A stretch of DNA of 43,565 bases from Actinobacteria bacterium casp-actino5 (GCA_001510385.1 LFFE01000030.1:1-43565), one strand, 5' to 3'. Positions 27,393-35,543 are shown, numbered from the stretch's first letter. The notes: generated by a model from the letters alone, not told the origin. Numbers and translations are program-made.

Positions 27393-28019
27393 ATAGCAGC
27401 GCCACGCAGCGATCAACACCGGATCAACGATCGGATCCGAGCTCGAGAGGTTCGCCTTATCGGCCCCGAGGGTGACCAGCTTGGGATTAAGGCAGTTCCT
27501 GAAGCTCTTCGTTTAGCGAGAAGCTTCGACCTTGACCTCGTCGAGGTCGCGCCGAATGCCTCGCCACCGGTTTGCCGGGTAATGGACTACGGCAAGTTCC
27601 GGTACGAGGAGGCTCAAAAGGCCAAGGAGTCACGCCGCAAGAGTGTTCAGATTTCGGTGAAAGAGGTGAAGTTCCGGCCAAAGATCGGAAAAGGTGACTT
27701 CAACACCAAAGTCCGTCACCTCGTGGGATTCCTCGAAGATGGACACAAAGTCAAGGTAACCCTTCAGTTCAGGGGTCGAGAGATGGCCCACCCAGAACTT
27801 GGGGCAAAAGTTCTTGACGAGGTGCTCGAAGCAGCAGGACCACTCGCTCGAGTTGACAATCAAGCCCGTCTTGAGGGTCGCTCAATGTCGATGGTGTTGT
27901 CACCAGATAAAAAAGCGGCTGAGGCTGCGAAGAGGGCGGAAGCTGCCGCAGCAGCCAGTAGTCCAACGAACGAGAACGAAATACCAGGAGGCGAAAATGC
28001 CGAAAATGAAGACCAGTAA
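27393..28019 (+). CDS. infC: Translation initiation factor IF-3 (ATA start)
   Basis: An IF3 of about 208 residues. The N domain starts RSDQHRINDRIRAREVRLIG; the basic linker KFRYEEAQKAKESRRK follows, then the C domain with VKEVKFRPKIGKGDF and VTLQFRGREMAH. The C-terminal tail (about 25 residues, Ala/Glu-rich) is an extension. I place the start at ATA 27393: it is the natural IF3 N terminus, lies 9 bases after AGGAG, and rare AUN starts are known for infC because IF3 discriminates against them, giving autoregulation. An in-frame ATG at 27273 lies in a hairpin loop. rpmI starts inside the 3' end. Confidence 0.9.
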   Translation: MAAPRSDQHRINDRIRAREVRLIGPEGDQLGIKAVPEALRLARSFDLDLVEVAPNASPPVCRVMDYGKFRYEEAQKAKESRRKSVQISVKEVKFRPKIGKGDFNTKVRHLVGFLEDGHKVKVTLQFRGREMAHPELGAKVLDEVLEAAGPLARVDNQARLEGRSMSMVLSPDKKAAEAAKRAEAAAAASSPTNENEIPGGENAENEDQ

Positions 28020-28194
28020 GACCGCTGCAAAGCGGTTCAAGAAGACAGGGACAGGAAAGCTTCGTCGTCAGCAGGCAATGCGTCAGCACCTGTTTGAGAA
28101 GAAGCCTTCAACTCGCACCCGTCGGCTCGATGGCGATGTCGATGTTCATTCGACAGACGAGAAGAACATCAAGCGCTTACTCGCAGAGCGCTAA
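27997..28194 (+). CDS. rpmI: 50S ribosomal protein L35
   Basis: A 65-residue basic protein beginning MPKMKTSKTAAKRFKKTGTG, the L35 signature, with HLFEKKPSTRTRRLDG in the middle. The ATG lies 5 bases after AGGAGG (27986-27991), and the first 23 bases overlap the infC 3' end in another frame. Middle gene of infC-rpmI-rplT. Confidence 0.96.
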   Translation: MPKMKTSKTAAKRFKKTGTGKLRRQQAMRQHLFEKKPSTRTRRLDGDVDVHSTDEKNIKRLLAER

Positions 28195-28236
28195 TCACTA
28201 ACCGGTTTTTGTAAGAAGCGAACGAGGAGAAATCTC

Positions 28237-28590
28237 ATGGCACGTGTAAAGCGTGGAGTGGCAGCGAAGAAGCGTCACAAGAAGGTGTTGAAGCAGGCCC
28301 GCGGCTATTACGGCAACAAGAGCCGTTCTTTCCGTGCGGCTAATGAGCAGGTCATGCGGAGTGGCCAGTATGCATTCCGCGACCGTCGTGCAAAGAAGGG
28401 CGAGTTCCGTCGACTTTGGATTCAGCGCATCAATGCGGCTTGCCGTCAAAACGATATGTCGTACAGCCGTTTCATCGCCGGTCTAAACGCTGCGGGAATT
28501 GAGGTCGACCGCAAGATCCTTGCTGATCTCGCAGTGACCGACGCAGCGGCATTTACTGCTCTGGTCGAGCAGGCAAAAGCCGCTCTGTAG
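28237..28590 (+). CDS. rplT: 50S ribosomal protein L20
   Basis: A 117-residue L20: [20 protein letters not shown] is the basic N-terminal extension that reaches into 23S rRNA, and [18 protein letters not shown] the globular part. L20 is the usual autogenous regulator of this operon in other bacteria. A GAGGAG ribosome-binding site (28226-28231) precedes the ATG. The gap to rpmI is 42 bases without a clear terminator. Confidence 0.97.
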   Translation: MARVKRGVAAKKRHKKVLKQARGYYGNKSRSFRAANEQVMRSGQYAFRDRRAKKGEFRRLWIQRINAACRQNDMSYSRFIAGLNAAGIEVDRKILADLAVTDAAAFTALVEQAKAAL

Positions 28591-28613
28591 ATCGAAAGAT
28601 CGGACTCGGTTCA

Positions 28614-29363
28614 GTGCTGCCTGGTTCTGAGCCTCTATCACCTCGGAACTCTCGGGTGAAGCACCTCCGCGAAATTGCTCGGAGCCGTGCTTCCCGGGAG
28701 TCCGAAGGAGTAGTTCTCGTTGAGGGCGCGGTGCTCATCGGCGAAGCGATCTCTGCGGGCTGGAATGTCATTGAGGAATTTGTCGGCCCGGAAGGCCGAC
28801 CTGTGTCATCTGCCCCCTGCTTCGAATTGAGCGAAGCTGCTCTTGAGCGGGTAGCGACCACCTCGGAGCCACAGCCGAATGTGGCGCTTGTCGAGTGCCG
28901 TGCACCTGTGATCCCTGTCGAATCGCGGTCGGTGATGGTGCTTGATCAGTTGCGCGATCCCGGCAATGTTGGCACCCTTATCAGGTCGGCGGAAGCAGCC
29001 GGCTTAGATGCAGTCGTGTGTACCCCCGGTACCGCTGATGTGTTCGCTCCGAAAACAATTCGCTCTTCAGCAGGTGCTGTATTTCACGTTCCCGTCGTGA
29101 TGTTGAGTCTTGACGATGTCGTGTCTCGAGGCTTTGTTGTGGTTGCAACTTCGTCCCATCGGGGGATGCCGTATCGGTCTTTTGACTGGCAAAGAAAGAT
29201 TGCGTTCATTCTCGGCAATGAGGCTCACGGAGTTGACGAAGGCGGAGTGATCAGCGAATGGGTGAGTATTCCTCAACGCGGACGGTCTGAAAGTCTCAAC
29301 GTAGCGATGGCAGGAACCCTTCTGGCCTTCGCCTTGTCTGACTCCTTGGCGCAACCTAAATAG
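28614..29363 (+). CDS. TrmH/SpoU-family RNA 2'-O-methyltransferase
   Basis: A 249-residue SPOUT methyltransferase. An N-terminal substrate-binding domain (about 1-95) begins SRVKHLREIARSR, and the knotted domain shows the three SpoU motifs: LDQLRDPGNVGTLIRSAEAA, FILGNEAHGV, and IPQRGRSESLNVAMAGTLL. Relatives methylate a 2'-O of 23S rRNA (RlmB-like) or tRNA. Placement between rplT and pheS is conserved in many bacteria. The GTG at 28614 starts 23 bases after rplT and has no clear Shine-Dalgarno sequence. Confidence 0.9.
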   Translation: MLPGSEPLSPRNSRVKHLREIARSRASRESEGVVLVEGAVLIGEAISAGWNVIEEFVGPEGRPVSSAPCFELSEAALERVATTSEPQPNVALVECRAPVIPVESRSVMVLDQLRDPGNVGTLIRSAEAAGLDAVVCTPGTADVFAPKTIRSSAGAVFHVPVVMLSLDDVVSRGFVVVATSSHRGMPYRSFDWQRKIAFILGNEAHGVDEGGVISEWVSIPQRGRSESLNVAMAGTLLAFALSDSLAQPK

Positions 29364-29366
29364 ATG

Positions 29367-29395
29367 TTGGTCAGGTGCTGTCAGGTGCCTATGAT
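29367..29395 (+). promoter_or_regulatory. Promoter of the pheST unit with internal direct repeats
   Basis: TTGGTC (29367-29372), a 17-base spacer and TATGAT (29390-29395) make the best -35/-10 pair in the window. TCAGGTGC is repeated at 29371-29378 and 29381-29388, exactly one helical turn apart and between the two promoter boxes, so it may be an operator. Confidence 0.6.
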
Positions 29396-29401
29396 CAAGA
29401 G

Positions 29402-29455
29402 GTGACCTTCTCGCGTCGATTTCTTTGCCCCGGGCGACCCGTCCGGGGGTTGTGA
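29402..29455 (+). CDS. Candidate leaderless leader peptide of pheST
   Basis: A 17-codon ORF, MTFSRRFLCPGRPVRGL, starts with GTG 6 bases after the -10 TATGAT, that is at the predicted transcript start, and stops at TGA 29453-29455. Codons 3 and 7 are Phe (TTC and TTT). Its second half lies in a GC-rich segment with two mutually exclusive hairpins. A position just ahead of pheST makes a ribosome-mediated sensor of Phe-tRNA charging plausible, but two Phe codons are few and no classical terminator is seen. It may be only part of the leader RNA. Confidence 0.35.
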   Translation: MTFSRRFLCPGRPVRGL

Positions 29456-29518
29456 CGCCGCCCGCAAGGGTTTGGCAGCCCGATTACTGGGTAAAGGGTG
29501 TCGAAAGCCAGTTGTTGG
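29428..29518 (+). promoter_or_regulatory. Structured pheST leader RNA
   Basis: CCCCGG/CCGGGG (29428-29448) competes with CGGG-cga-CCCG (29431-29441). Next come GCC-g-CCC-GCAA-GGG-ttt-GGC (29457-29476) with a GNRA loop, CCC/GGG (29479-29491) and CCA/TGG (29508-29518). The pheS Shine-Dalgarno AGGAGG (29543-29548) could pair with CCTTCT in codons 2-4 of the leader ORF (one G-T pair). It does not match a T-box or any riboswitch I know. Confidence 0.45.
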
Positions 29519-29556
29519 TATGAGATCAGGGTAGAGACGTGCAGGAGGACAGATTC

Positions 29557-30573
29557 ATGACAGATGACATCACTGCGGCAGTAGATGCTGCGTTGGGGCG
29601 AGTTGAAGGGGCAGCAACGCTGGAAGCGATTGAGGCGATCTCAGCTGAAACCCTTGGCAAAAAGGGCGTACTGGCAGAGTTGAAGTCGACGCTGTCAAAA
29701 GTTGATGATATCGAAGAACGAAAAGCCCTTGGGCGGGCATTGAATCAGGCCTTCACTGCAGTTGGCGCTGCAATTGACGAGCGTCGTGCTCAACTTGTTG
29801 ACGAAGAGCGCAGCGCACGGGTGCAAGCTGAACGACTTGATCTAACCGAGGCAATGCACCAAGCGAATCGTGGTCACCTTCATCTTGTCACCCAGGCGTG
29901 GCAAGAACTTGAAGATGTGTTCGTTGGTCTTGGATTCACCGTGGCAGAAGGCCCAGAGGTTGAAACCGATTGGCACAACTTTGAGGCCCTCAATATGGGG
30001 GAGGGGCACCCAGCGCGTGGTGAATTCGACACACTCTTCATTGGACACGACGAAAATGAACGACCTGGCGATTCTGGCTTACTCCTTCGGACTCACACGT
30101 CGCCGGTTCAGATACGAACCATGCTCGAATCGGAACCACCGATTTATATCGTTGCCCCCGGCCGGGTATTTCGTCGCGATACGCCAGACGCAACTCATAT
30201 GCCGGTTTTTCATCAGATTGAGGGGTTGGTGGTCGACCGCAACATCTCGATGGCTGATTTGGCGGGAACGATCGAGGCCTTCACCCGGGCGTTCTTCGGT
30301 GAGGGTTTCACCTCGCGCTTGAGACCTTCATATTTCCCTTTCACTGAACCATCGGCCGAATTCGACATTCGCCGTCCGGATGGCTCATGGTTGGAGCTCG
30401 GCGGATGTGGAATGGTGCATCCCGAGGTGCTGCGTGCGGGAGGCGTCGACCCGGAAGAGTGGAGTGGGTTCGCCTTCGGGTTCGGGATCGACCGAATGGC
30501 AGTCATGCGACATGGCATCACCGACATTCGCGATATGTACGTCAATGACATCCGTTTCATCGAGCAGTTCTGA
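29557..30573 (+). CDS. pheS: Phenylalanine-tRNA ligase alpha subunit
   Basis: A 338-residue PheS. An N-terminal coiled-coil arm (about 1-90) is followed by the class II catalytic core: HPARGEFDTLF, LLRTHTSPVQIRTM (motif 2 region), YFPFTEPSAEFDI, and GFGIDRMAVMRHGI (motif 3). The ATG at 29557 lies 8 bases after AGGAGG (29543-29548) and gives the expected N terminus; the GTG at 29539 is rejected. It forms an alpha2-beta2 enzyme with PheT, encoded 9 bases downstream. Confidence 0.96.
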   Translation: MTDDITAAVDAALGRVEGAATLEAIEAISAETLGKKGVLAELKSTLSKVDDIEERKALGRALNQAFTAVGAAIDERRAQLVDEERSARVQAERLDLTEAMHQANRGHLHLVTQAWQELEDVFVGLGFTVAEGPEVETDWHNFEALNMGEGHPARGEFDTLFIGHDENERPGDSGLLLRTHTSPVQIRTMLESEPPIYIVAPGRVFRRDTPDATHMPVFHQIEGLVVDRNISMADLAGTIEAFTRAFFGEGFTSRLRPSYFPFTEPSAEFDIRRPDGSWLELGGCGMVHPEVLRAGGVDPEEWSGFAFGFGIDRMAVMRHGITDIRDMYVNDIRFIEQF

Positions 30574-30582
30574 GGAGGAGAA

Positions 30583-32943
30583 ATGAAGGTACTTCTTTCG
30601 TGGCTCAATGAGTTCGGGCCGTTCGCTGATCCGACCGACGCCGAAGCGGTTGACGCTGTCGCTGCTGACCTGACCGCTCTTGGGTTAGCGGTCGAAGAGG
30701 TCATTTCAACTGGCAGCCCTGTTGAAGGCGTGGTCGCTGCTCGGGTGTTACGTGTAGAGCAGCACCCAGATGCCGCCAAGGTTCGACGAGTATGGGTTGA
30801 CGCTGGTGACGGCGAGGAACGCCATGTGTGGTGTGGTGCCTCAAATATGGCGGCTGGCGATGTCGTGCCACTTGCCACGTTGGGTACCACCATGCCAAAT
30901 GGAATGACGATTGAGCGTCGCGGCATCTTAGGGATCGACTCTGAAGGAATGCTGTGTTCAGCTGTCGAACTTGGAATTGGCGAGGATCATTCTGGAATCC
31001 TCCTGCTTGATGGCGATGCCGAGTTGGGGGCTTCATATGCCGAGGTGCTTGGTATTCAACCTGACGTCATCTTCGATCTCGATCTCACCCGAAATCGTCC
31101 CGACTGTTGGTCGATCGCTGGCGTCGCGCGTGACTTAGCGGCGTGGCGGTCACAGCCGCTTTCCCAGGTTGATGGTCGATTTGCGGCGAATGGAGATAAC
31201 AGGAGTATTCCTGTCTCAATTCATAGTTCGGCGTGTGGACGTTTTACCGCAACGGTGATGTCTGGCGTCCGTGTCGGTAGCTCTCCTGAGTGGATGGCGC
31301 GTCGTCTTGAGGCGCTTGGGATGCGATCGATCAACAATGTCGTTGACGTCAGTAACTACGTCATGTTGGAGTTAGGTCAGCCAAACCATGCATACGACCT
31401 CGCGGCAATTGGCGGTGGATTCTCTGTCCGATCGGCTCGTGATGGCGAGAAACTGACAACCCTTGACGACGTCGAGCGCACATGCGTTCCAGATGATGTA
31501 TTGATTTGTGATGGAAATGATGTGCCGGTTGGGCTCGGTGGAGTCATGGGTGGCGCAGACAGCGAAATTTCACAGTCGACCTCTGAGGTGGTCCTTGAGA
31601 TTGCGTGGTTTGCTCCCCTCGGAATTATGAAGACGGCATCTCGTCATGGGCTTCGGTCTGAGGCGTCCGCTAGGTATGAGCGAGGCGTTGATCCTCTTCT
31701 CGCTGAGCGTGCAGTCCAACGGTTCGCAGAACTTCTGTCACTCACATGTCCTGATCTTGTCGTCCATGCAGGTGGTGCTGACGAGAGGTCATCGGGAATG
31801 CCTGATCTCTCTCGGTCGGTTGTTGTGCGGATGTCAGAGGTGAACCGTATTCTCGGCACTGACCTCAAGCCGGGTGATATTCCTTCGCTGCTCGATCCGA
31901 TTGGACTCACCGCTGTACTCAATAGTGACGCACTCGAAGTGTCGTTACCTTCGTGGCGCCCTGATGTGACTTCTGAGGTAGACGTCATCGAGGAGATTGC
32001 TCGACACTTCGGATATGAGCACATTGGACGATCTGTTCCAAAGCCGACTGGGCACGGTCACCTCTCTCAGATGCAGATCCGGCGCCGTCGTCTTCGTGAG
32101 GTTCTTGTTGGTCACGGCATCTCTGAAGCGATGCCGAATCCGATCGTCGCTCCCGACACGATGGAACGAGCGGGTGTATCAGGTGACACGCTGCGGATCT
32201 TGAACCCCCTTGTCGCAGATGAAAGCGCTCTTCGGCTGTCGTTGCGCCCGGGCTTGTTGACGGCTCTTGCCCACAATGAGCATCACCGACGAAGTGGTGT
32301 TTCCCTGTTCGAGATCGGAAGGGTTTATCCACCGACGGGTGACGGATTGCCGAGTGAACACGAGGTGCTTGGTGTTGTGCTCGCCGGTCGTGACGCTCAT
32401 GCGGCAGTTGCAGTTTGGCGTGAAATCTCTGCAGCCCTTGGCGTCGGAGCGATGATTGATCAGTCATCGACGCCAGATGGGATGCACGCGACGCGCTCGG
32501 GCGTATTGCGGGCAGGACGTGATGTCATCGGTGGAATTGGTGAGATCGCGCCAGAGGTCCTTGAGAAGTTTGGGGTCTCCGAGCGAGTCGCCGTTCTCGA
32601 GATTCGCATCGATGGGATTCTTTCTGCTTCACGTGGCTCGGGTTCGTATCGGCCAATCAACCGTATGCCGTCGAGCGACCTCGACCTTGCGTTTGTAATG
32701 AGTGACGATGTTGCCGCCGATCGCCTTGAGAGGGCTCTTCGGCAAGCTGCAGCTGCGCTGTTGGTTGATGTCAATTTGTTCGACACGTATCGCGGACGCG
32801 GTGTTCCTGAAGGGCACCGCTCGCTTGCGTGGCGATTGCGGTTACAGGCACGCGATCGGAATCTCACGGACGCCGATGTTGCAGACGTGAAATCGGCCTG
32901 TGAGGCTGCGGCCGCCAAACTAGGAGCAGAGCTTCGAAGTTAG
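30583..32943 (+). CDS. pheT: Phenylalanine-tRNA ligase beta subunit
   Basis: A 786-residue PheT. It starts MKVLLSWLNEF. The EMAP-like tRNA-binding domain spans about 40-150 (VLRVEQHPDAAKVRRVWVD, GILGIDSEGMLCSA). B3/B4 editing and B5 domains follow (LDLTRNRPDCWSIAGVARDL; MRSINNVVDVSNYVM; LPSWRPDVTSEVDVIEEIAR). The C terminus is a ferredoxin-fold anticodon-binding domain with SSDLDLAFVMSDD and LFDTYRGRGVPEGHRSLAWR. AGGAGG lies just before the ATG. Convergent with yqgE. Confidence 0.96.
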   Translation: MKVLLSWLNEFGPFADPTDAEAVDAVAADLTALGLAVEEVISTGSPVEGVVAARVLRVEQHPDAAKVRRVWVDAGDGEERHVWCGASNMAAGDVVPLATLGTTMPNGMTIERRGILGIDSEGMLCSAVELGIGEDHSGILLLDGDAELGASYAEVLGIQPDVIFDLDLTRNRPDCWSIAGVARDLAAWRSQPLSQVDGRFAANGDNRSIPVSIHSSACGRFTATVMSGVRVGSSPEWMARRLEALGMRSINNVVDVSNYVMLELGQPNHAYDLAAIGGGFSVRSARDGEKLTTLDDVERTCVPDDVLICDGNDVPVGLGGVMGGADSEISQSTSEVVLEIAWFAPLGIMKTASRHGLRSEASARYERGVDPLLAERAVQRFAELLSLTCPDLVVHAGGADERSSGMPDLSRSVVVRMSEVNRILGTDLKPGDIPSLLDPIGLTAVLNSDALEVSLPSWRPDVTSEVDVIEEIARHFGYEHIGRSVPKPTGHGHLSQMQIRRRRLREVLVGHGISEAMPNPIVAPDTMERAGVSGDTLRILNPLVADESALRLSLRPGLLTALAHNEHHRRSGVSLFEIGRVYPPTGDGLPSEHEVLGVVLAGRDAHAAVAVWREISAALGVGAMIDQSSTPDGMHATRSGVLRAGRDVIGGIGEIAPEVLEKFGVSERVAVLEIRIDGILSASRGSGSYRPINRMPSSDLDLAFVMSDDVAADRLERALRQAAAALLVDVNLFDTYRGRGVPEGHRSLAWRLRLQARDRNLTDADVADVKSACEAAAAKLGAELRS

Positions 32944-32968
32944 GTGCAATACCTTCCGGTACAGCGGG

Positions 32969-33532
32969 TCAGTTGAGATTGACGTCGCTCGGAGCATTCG
33001 CGAGCCAATTGACGGGTGGCGGTTGGCGTTGAAGCACTCGTCGCCATAGTCCGTCGGGCTGATTCCCGAATAGGTCGTTTGTCTCTGCTGAGACGACGAT
33101 CCAGCCGCCGGCGTCGATTTCTGCCTCCAACTGCCCGGAGGACCATCCTGCGTAGCCGCTGAAGATTCTGACACCCGCGAAATGATGAGCAATTAGGGCC
33201 GGGTCGCCAGCGAGGTCAATTGACCACACTCGATCAGCGATTTGTACGGCGCCGTCGATTTCAACCGCCGTGCTGTGGGTCGTGACTCCAAGCGCAATGA
33301 GGGCTGCGGGGTCAACAGGCCCTCCGTTGAAAACGATGGGAGGTTCTGTGAGGGAGTCTTCCCAGCGGGAGATGGGATCGAGGTCGGGGTCGGCGAGTGG
33401 TCGGTTAATAATGACTCCTATGGCGCCGTCATCGTTGTGGTCAATGACGTACACGACGGACCGATCGAAGTTCGGGTCGTCAAGGGGAGGCGATGCAACG
33501 AGGAGTTGACTGCGCGTTCTGCCAGAGAACAT
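32969..33532 (-). CDS. YqgE/AlgH family (UPF0301) protein
   Basis: A 187-residue protein of the UPF0301 family, with QLLVASPPLDDPNFDRSVVY at the N terminus, GAIGVIINRPL, VFNGGPVDP, and RIFSGYAGWSSGQLEAEI. The function is not established; the fold is known from structures of relatives. The ATG at 33532 is chosen over an upstream TTG or GTG because it gives the usual N terminus, and TAGCAT lies 7 bases ahead of it. It is divergent from argC and convergent with pheT. Confidence 0.88.
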   Translation of the reverse strand: MFSGRTRSQLLVASPPLDDPNFDRSVVYVIDHNDDGAIGVIINRPLADPDLDPISRWEDSLTEPPIVFNGGPVDPAALIALGVTTHSTAVEIDGAVQIADRVWSIDLAGDPALIAHHFAGVRIFSGYAGWSSGQLEAEIDAGGWIVVSAETNDLFGNQPDGLWRRVLQRQPPPVNWLANAPSDVNLN

Positions 33533-33545
33533 AAGAGAAATGCTA
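33532..33545 (-). promoter_or_regulatory. Putative leaderless promoter of yqgE
   Basis: On the minus strand TAGCAT (33545-33540), 7 bases, then ATG (33532). No Shine-Dalgarno sequence. Confidence 0.42.
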
Positions 33546-33573
33546 CCGCTGGGGGTGTTATCGATCTTGGGAA

Positions 33574-33611
33574 ACCGAATTTCTATTCGTATATCTGTAT
33601 ACTCATTCGCT
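33574..33611 (+). promoter_or_regulatory. Tandem ARG boxes over the argC promoter
   Basis: Box 1 contains CGAAT-TTCT-ATTCG (33576-33589), a perfect inverted repeat; box 2 contains TGTAT-ACTC-ATTCG (33596-33609). Both follow the ArgR consensus TGAAT-N4-ATTCA. As 18-bp boxes (33574-33591 and 33594-33611) they are 2 bases apart, close to the 2-3 base spacing of enterobacterial operators. Box 2 covers the -10 TATACT (33598-33603), which is 8 bases from the argC ATG. argR lies in the operon. Confidence 0.8.
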
Positions 33612-34661
33612 ATGAGTGTAAACACAAACTCTGGTCTCAACAAGTCCGTAGGAATTGTTGGTGCGTCCGGATTCACCGGCGCTGAATTGCTTCGAATAGT
33701 CGACCGTCACCCGGTGCTTGCGGCTCAGGTCTTGCAAGCTGCCTCGCAGGCCGGTCAGCGTGTCGAGGACCTATATCCCTCGATGACGGCCGCGTACGGC
33801 TCGGTTTCCTTTACAGAGTTCGATCTCGACGAGCTCGACGGCCTTGACGTCGTGTTCTTGGGGCTTCCACATGAAGCATCAATGGAAATCGTTCCTTCGC
33901 TCTCAGGCCGAGTCGGCCATATTGTTGATCTCAGCGCAGCATTTCGTCTGACGGATTCCTCGCAATATCCGGTCTATTACGGCTTCGACCACGACCAGCC
34001 AGAAGCGCTGTCGGCCGCGGTGTACGGGTTGCCGGAGTTTTATCGTGACGAACTTGTTGATGCCTCGCTGATCGCAACCCCGGGCTGCTACGTGACCGCT
34101 GCAATTCTTGCCGTGCGTCCTCTCGTCGACGCCGGTCTCATCAGCATCGACACAGTTATTGTCGATGCCGCCAGCGGCGTGACCGGAGCAGGTCGTAAAG
34201 AAGATCTTGCATATTCGTTCACAACTGTTGATGAGAACTTCACTGCTTACGGGCTCCTGCATCACCGGCACACGCCCGAGATGGAACAAGAAATCGGCGC
34301 TCGCGTGCTGTTTACTCCGCATCTGCTACCAATGAACCGGGGCATTCTCGCGACCTGTTATTCATCTCCTGCGAGCGATGCTGCACGGTCACCCGAAGCA
34401 GTGTTGGCGACGTTGCGGGCGCAGTACGCAGATGAGCCGTTCGTGAAGGTGATTGAAGGCATCCCGGGGACAAAAGCCACCCTTGGATCAAATCTTGCGT
34501 TGGTAACGGGGCGATATGACGAACGAACTGACACCATCATCACGATTTCAGCAATCGACAACCTCACCAAAGGGGCTTCGGGCGGTGCAGTGCAGGCGCT
34601 CAACGTCGCTCTTGGTATCGACGAAGCCTCAGGTCTTGACCGGATAGGAGTTGCACCATGA
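33612..34661 (+). CDS. argC: N-acetyl-gamma-glutamyl-phosphate reductase
   Basis: A 349-residue ArgC, the NADPH-dependent third enzyme of arginine synthesis. The dinucleotide loop GIVGASGFTGAELLR is near residues 13-27, ATPGCYVTAA carries the nucleophile Cys, and LLHHRHTPEMEQEIG follows; PHLLPMNRGILATCY lies near the end. The ATG at 33612 sits 8 bases after TATACT, which suits a leaderless message and gives a normal N terminus; the upstream in-frame ATG (33540) would start inside the yqgE promoter. The stop overlaps argB (ATGA), leaving no room for argJ. Confidence 0.96.
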   Translation: MSVNTNSGLNKSVGIVGASGFTGAELLRIVDRHPVLAAQVLQAASQAGQRVEDLYPSMTAAYGSVSFTEFDLDELDGLDVVFLGLPHEASMEIVPSLSGRVGHIVDLSAAFRLTDSSQYPVYYGFDHDQPEALSAAVYGLPEFYRDELVDASLIATPGCYVTAAILAVRPLVDAGLISIDTVIVDAASGVTGAGRKEDLAYSFTTVDENFTAYGLLHHRHTPEMEQEIGARVLFTPHLLPMNRGILATCYSSPASDAARSPEAVLATLRAQYADEPFVKVIEGIPGTKATLGSNLALVTGRYDERTDTIITISAIDNLTKGASGGAVQALNVALGIDEASGLDRIGVAP

Positions 34662-35542
34662 CCGATGTCGCTGCCCAACGCGCCGCAATTCTTGTTGAAG
34701 CGTTGCCGTATATCCGGCGGTTCGCCGGCCGAACAATCGTGGTCAAATATGGAGGGAACGCTCTCGCTGGAACTTCGGGCGACGACGCGCTGTCGGTATT
34801 TGCAACCGACATCGTCATGATGCGCCTAGTTGGCATGCGGCCGGTCGTCGTGCATGGTGGTGGTCCTCAGATCAGCGACCTGATGGAGCGTCTCGGGAAA
34901 ACCGCCGAGTTCAAAGATGGGCTTCGGGTGACCGATGCAGAGACAGTCGATATCGCCCGCATGGTGCTCATTGGTCAGGTGAATCCCCAGATCGTCTCAG
35001 CGATCAACGTGCATGGTGATTTTGCTGTCGGTGTGAGTGGGGAAGACGGAGGTCTCATCCGAGCGGTCGCGCGCAATCCTGAACTTGGTTTCGTTGGCGA
35101 TATTGCATCGATTAACCCTGCAGTGCTGCAGCGGTTGCTTGACGATGAGTTCATCCCAGTTGTTGCGACTGTCGGAGCCGATACCCAAGGGCAGGCATTT
35201 AATATCAATGCGGACACGGTCGCAGGCGAAATCGCGGCCGCTCTTGGAGCCGAAAAATTGGTGTATCTCACCGATATCGATGGGCTTCGTCGCAACGTAT
35301 CCGATGCTGCCTCGCTGATTCGTCAGACAACACCAGATGAACTCGAGCAGTTGATCGAAAAAGGGATTATCGACGGCGGGATGATTCCAAAAGTGGCGAG
35401 CTGTGTGTCCGCCGTTCGCAACGGCGTTGGAAGAGCGCACATTCTTGACGGCCGAACTCCGCACGCACTGTTGCTGGAGCTTTTTACTGACGCTGGTGTC
35501 GGCACGATGGTGCAGATGCCTGCGGAAACGAACGGAGACTGA
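34658..35542 (+). CDS. argB: Acetylglutamate kinase, arginine-sensitive type
   Basis: A 294-residue N-acetylglutamate kinase. IVVKYGGNALAG is the ATP-phosphate loop, VVVHGGGPQISDL binds substrate, and VYLTDIDGLRRNVSD and GGMIPKVASCVSAV follow. An N-terminal helix (residues 1-20) before the kinase core is the feature of hexameric, arginine-inhibited enzymes, so feedback control is expected. Four-base overlap with argC and a one-base gap to argD. Confidence 0.96.
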   Translation: MTDVAAQRAAILVEALPYIRRFAGRTIVVKYGGNALAGTSGDDALSVFATDIVMMRLVGMRPVVVHGGGPQISDLMERLGKTAEFKDGLRVTDAETVDIARMVLIGQVNPQIVSAINVHGDFAVGVSGEDGGLIRAVARNPELGFVGDIASINPAVLQRLLDDEFIPVVATVGADTQGQAFNINADTVAGEIAAALGAEKLVYLTDIDGLRRNVSDAASLIRQTTPDELEQLIEKGIIDGGMIPKVASCVSAVRNGVGRAHILDGRTPHALLLELFTDAGVGTMVQMPAETNGD

Positions 35543-35543
35543 A

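Noticed and set aside
29391..29405. A four-codon ORF ATG-ATC-AAG-AGG-TGA in the pheST promoter
   Set aside because: It begins inside the -10 hexamer, upstream of the predicted transcript start.
29364..29556. T-box leader for pheST
   Set aside because: No T-box sequence (TGGNACCGCG) or specifier-loop arrangement.
35403..35543. Longer argD beginning inside argB
   Set aside because: Same reasoning: the shadow of argB; ATG 35544 gives the normal N terminus.
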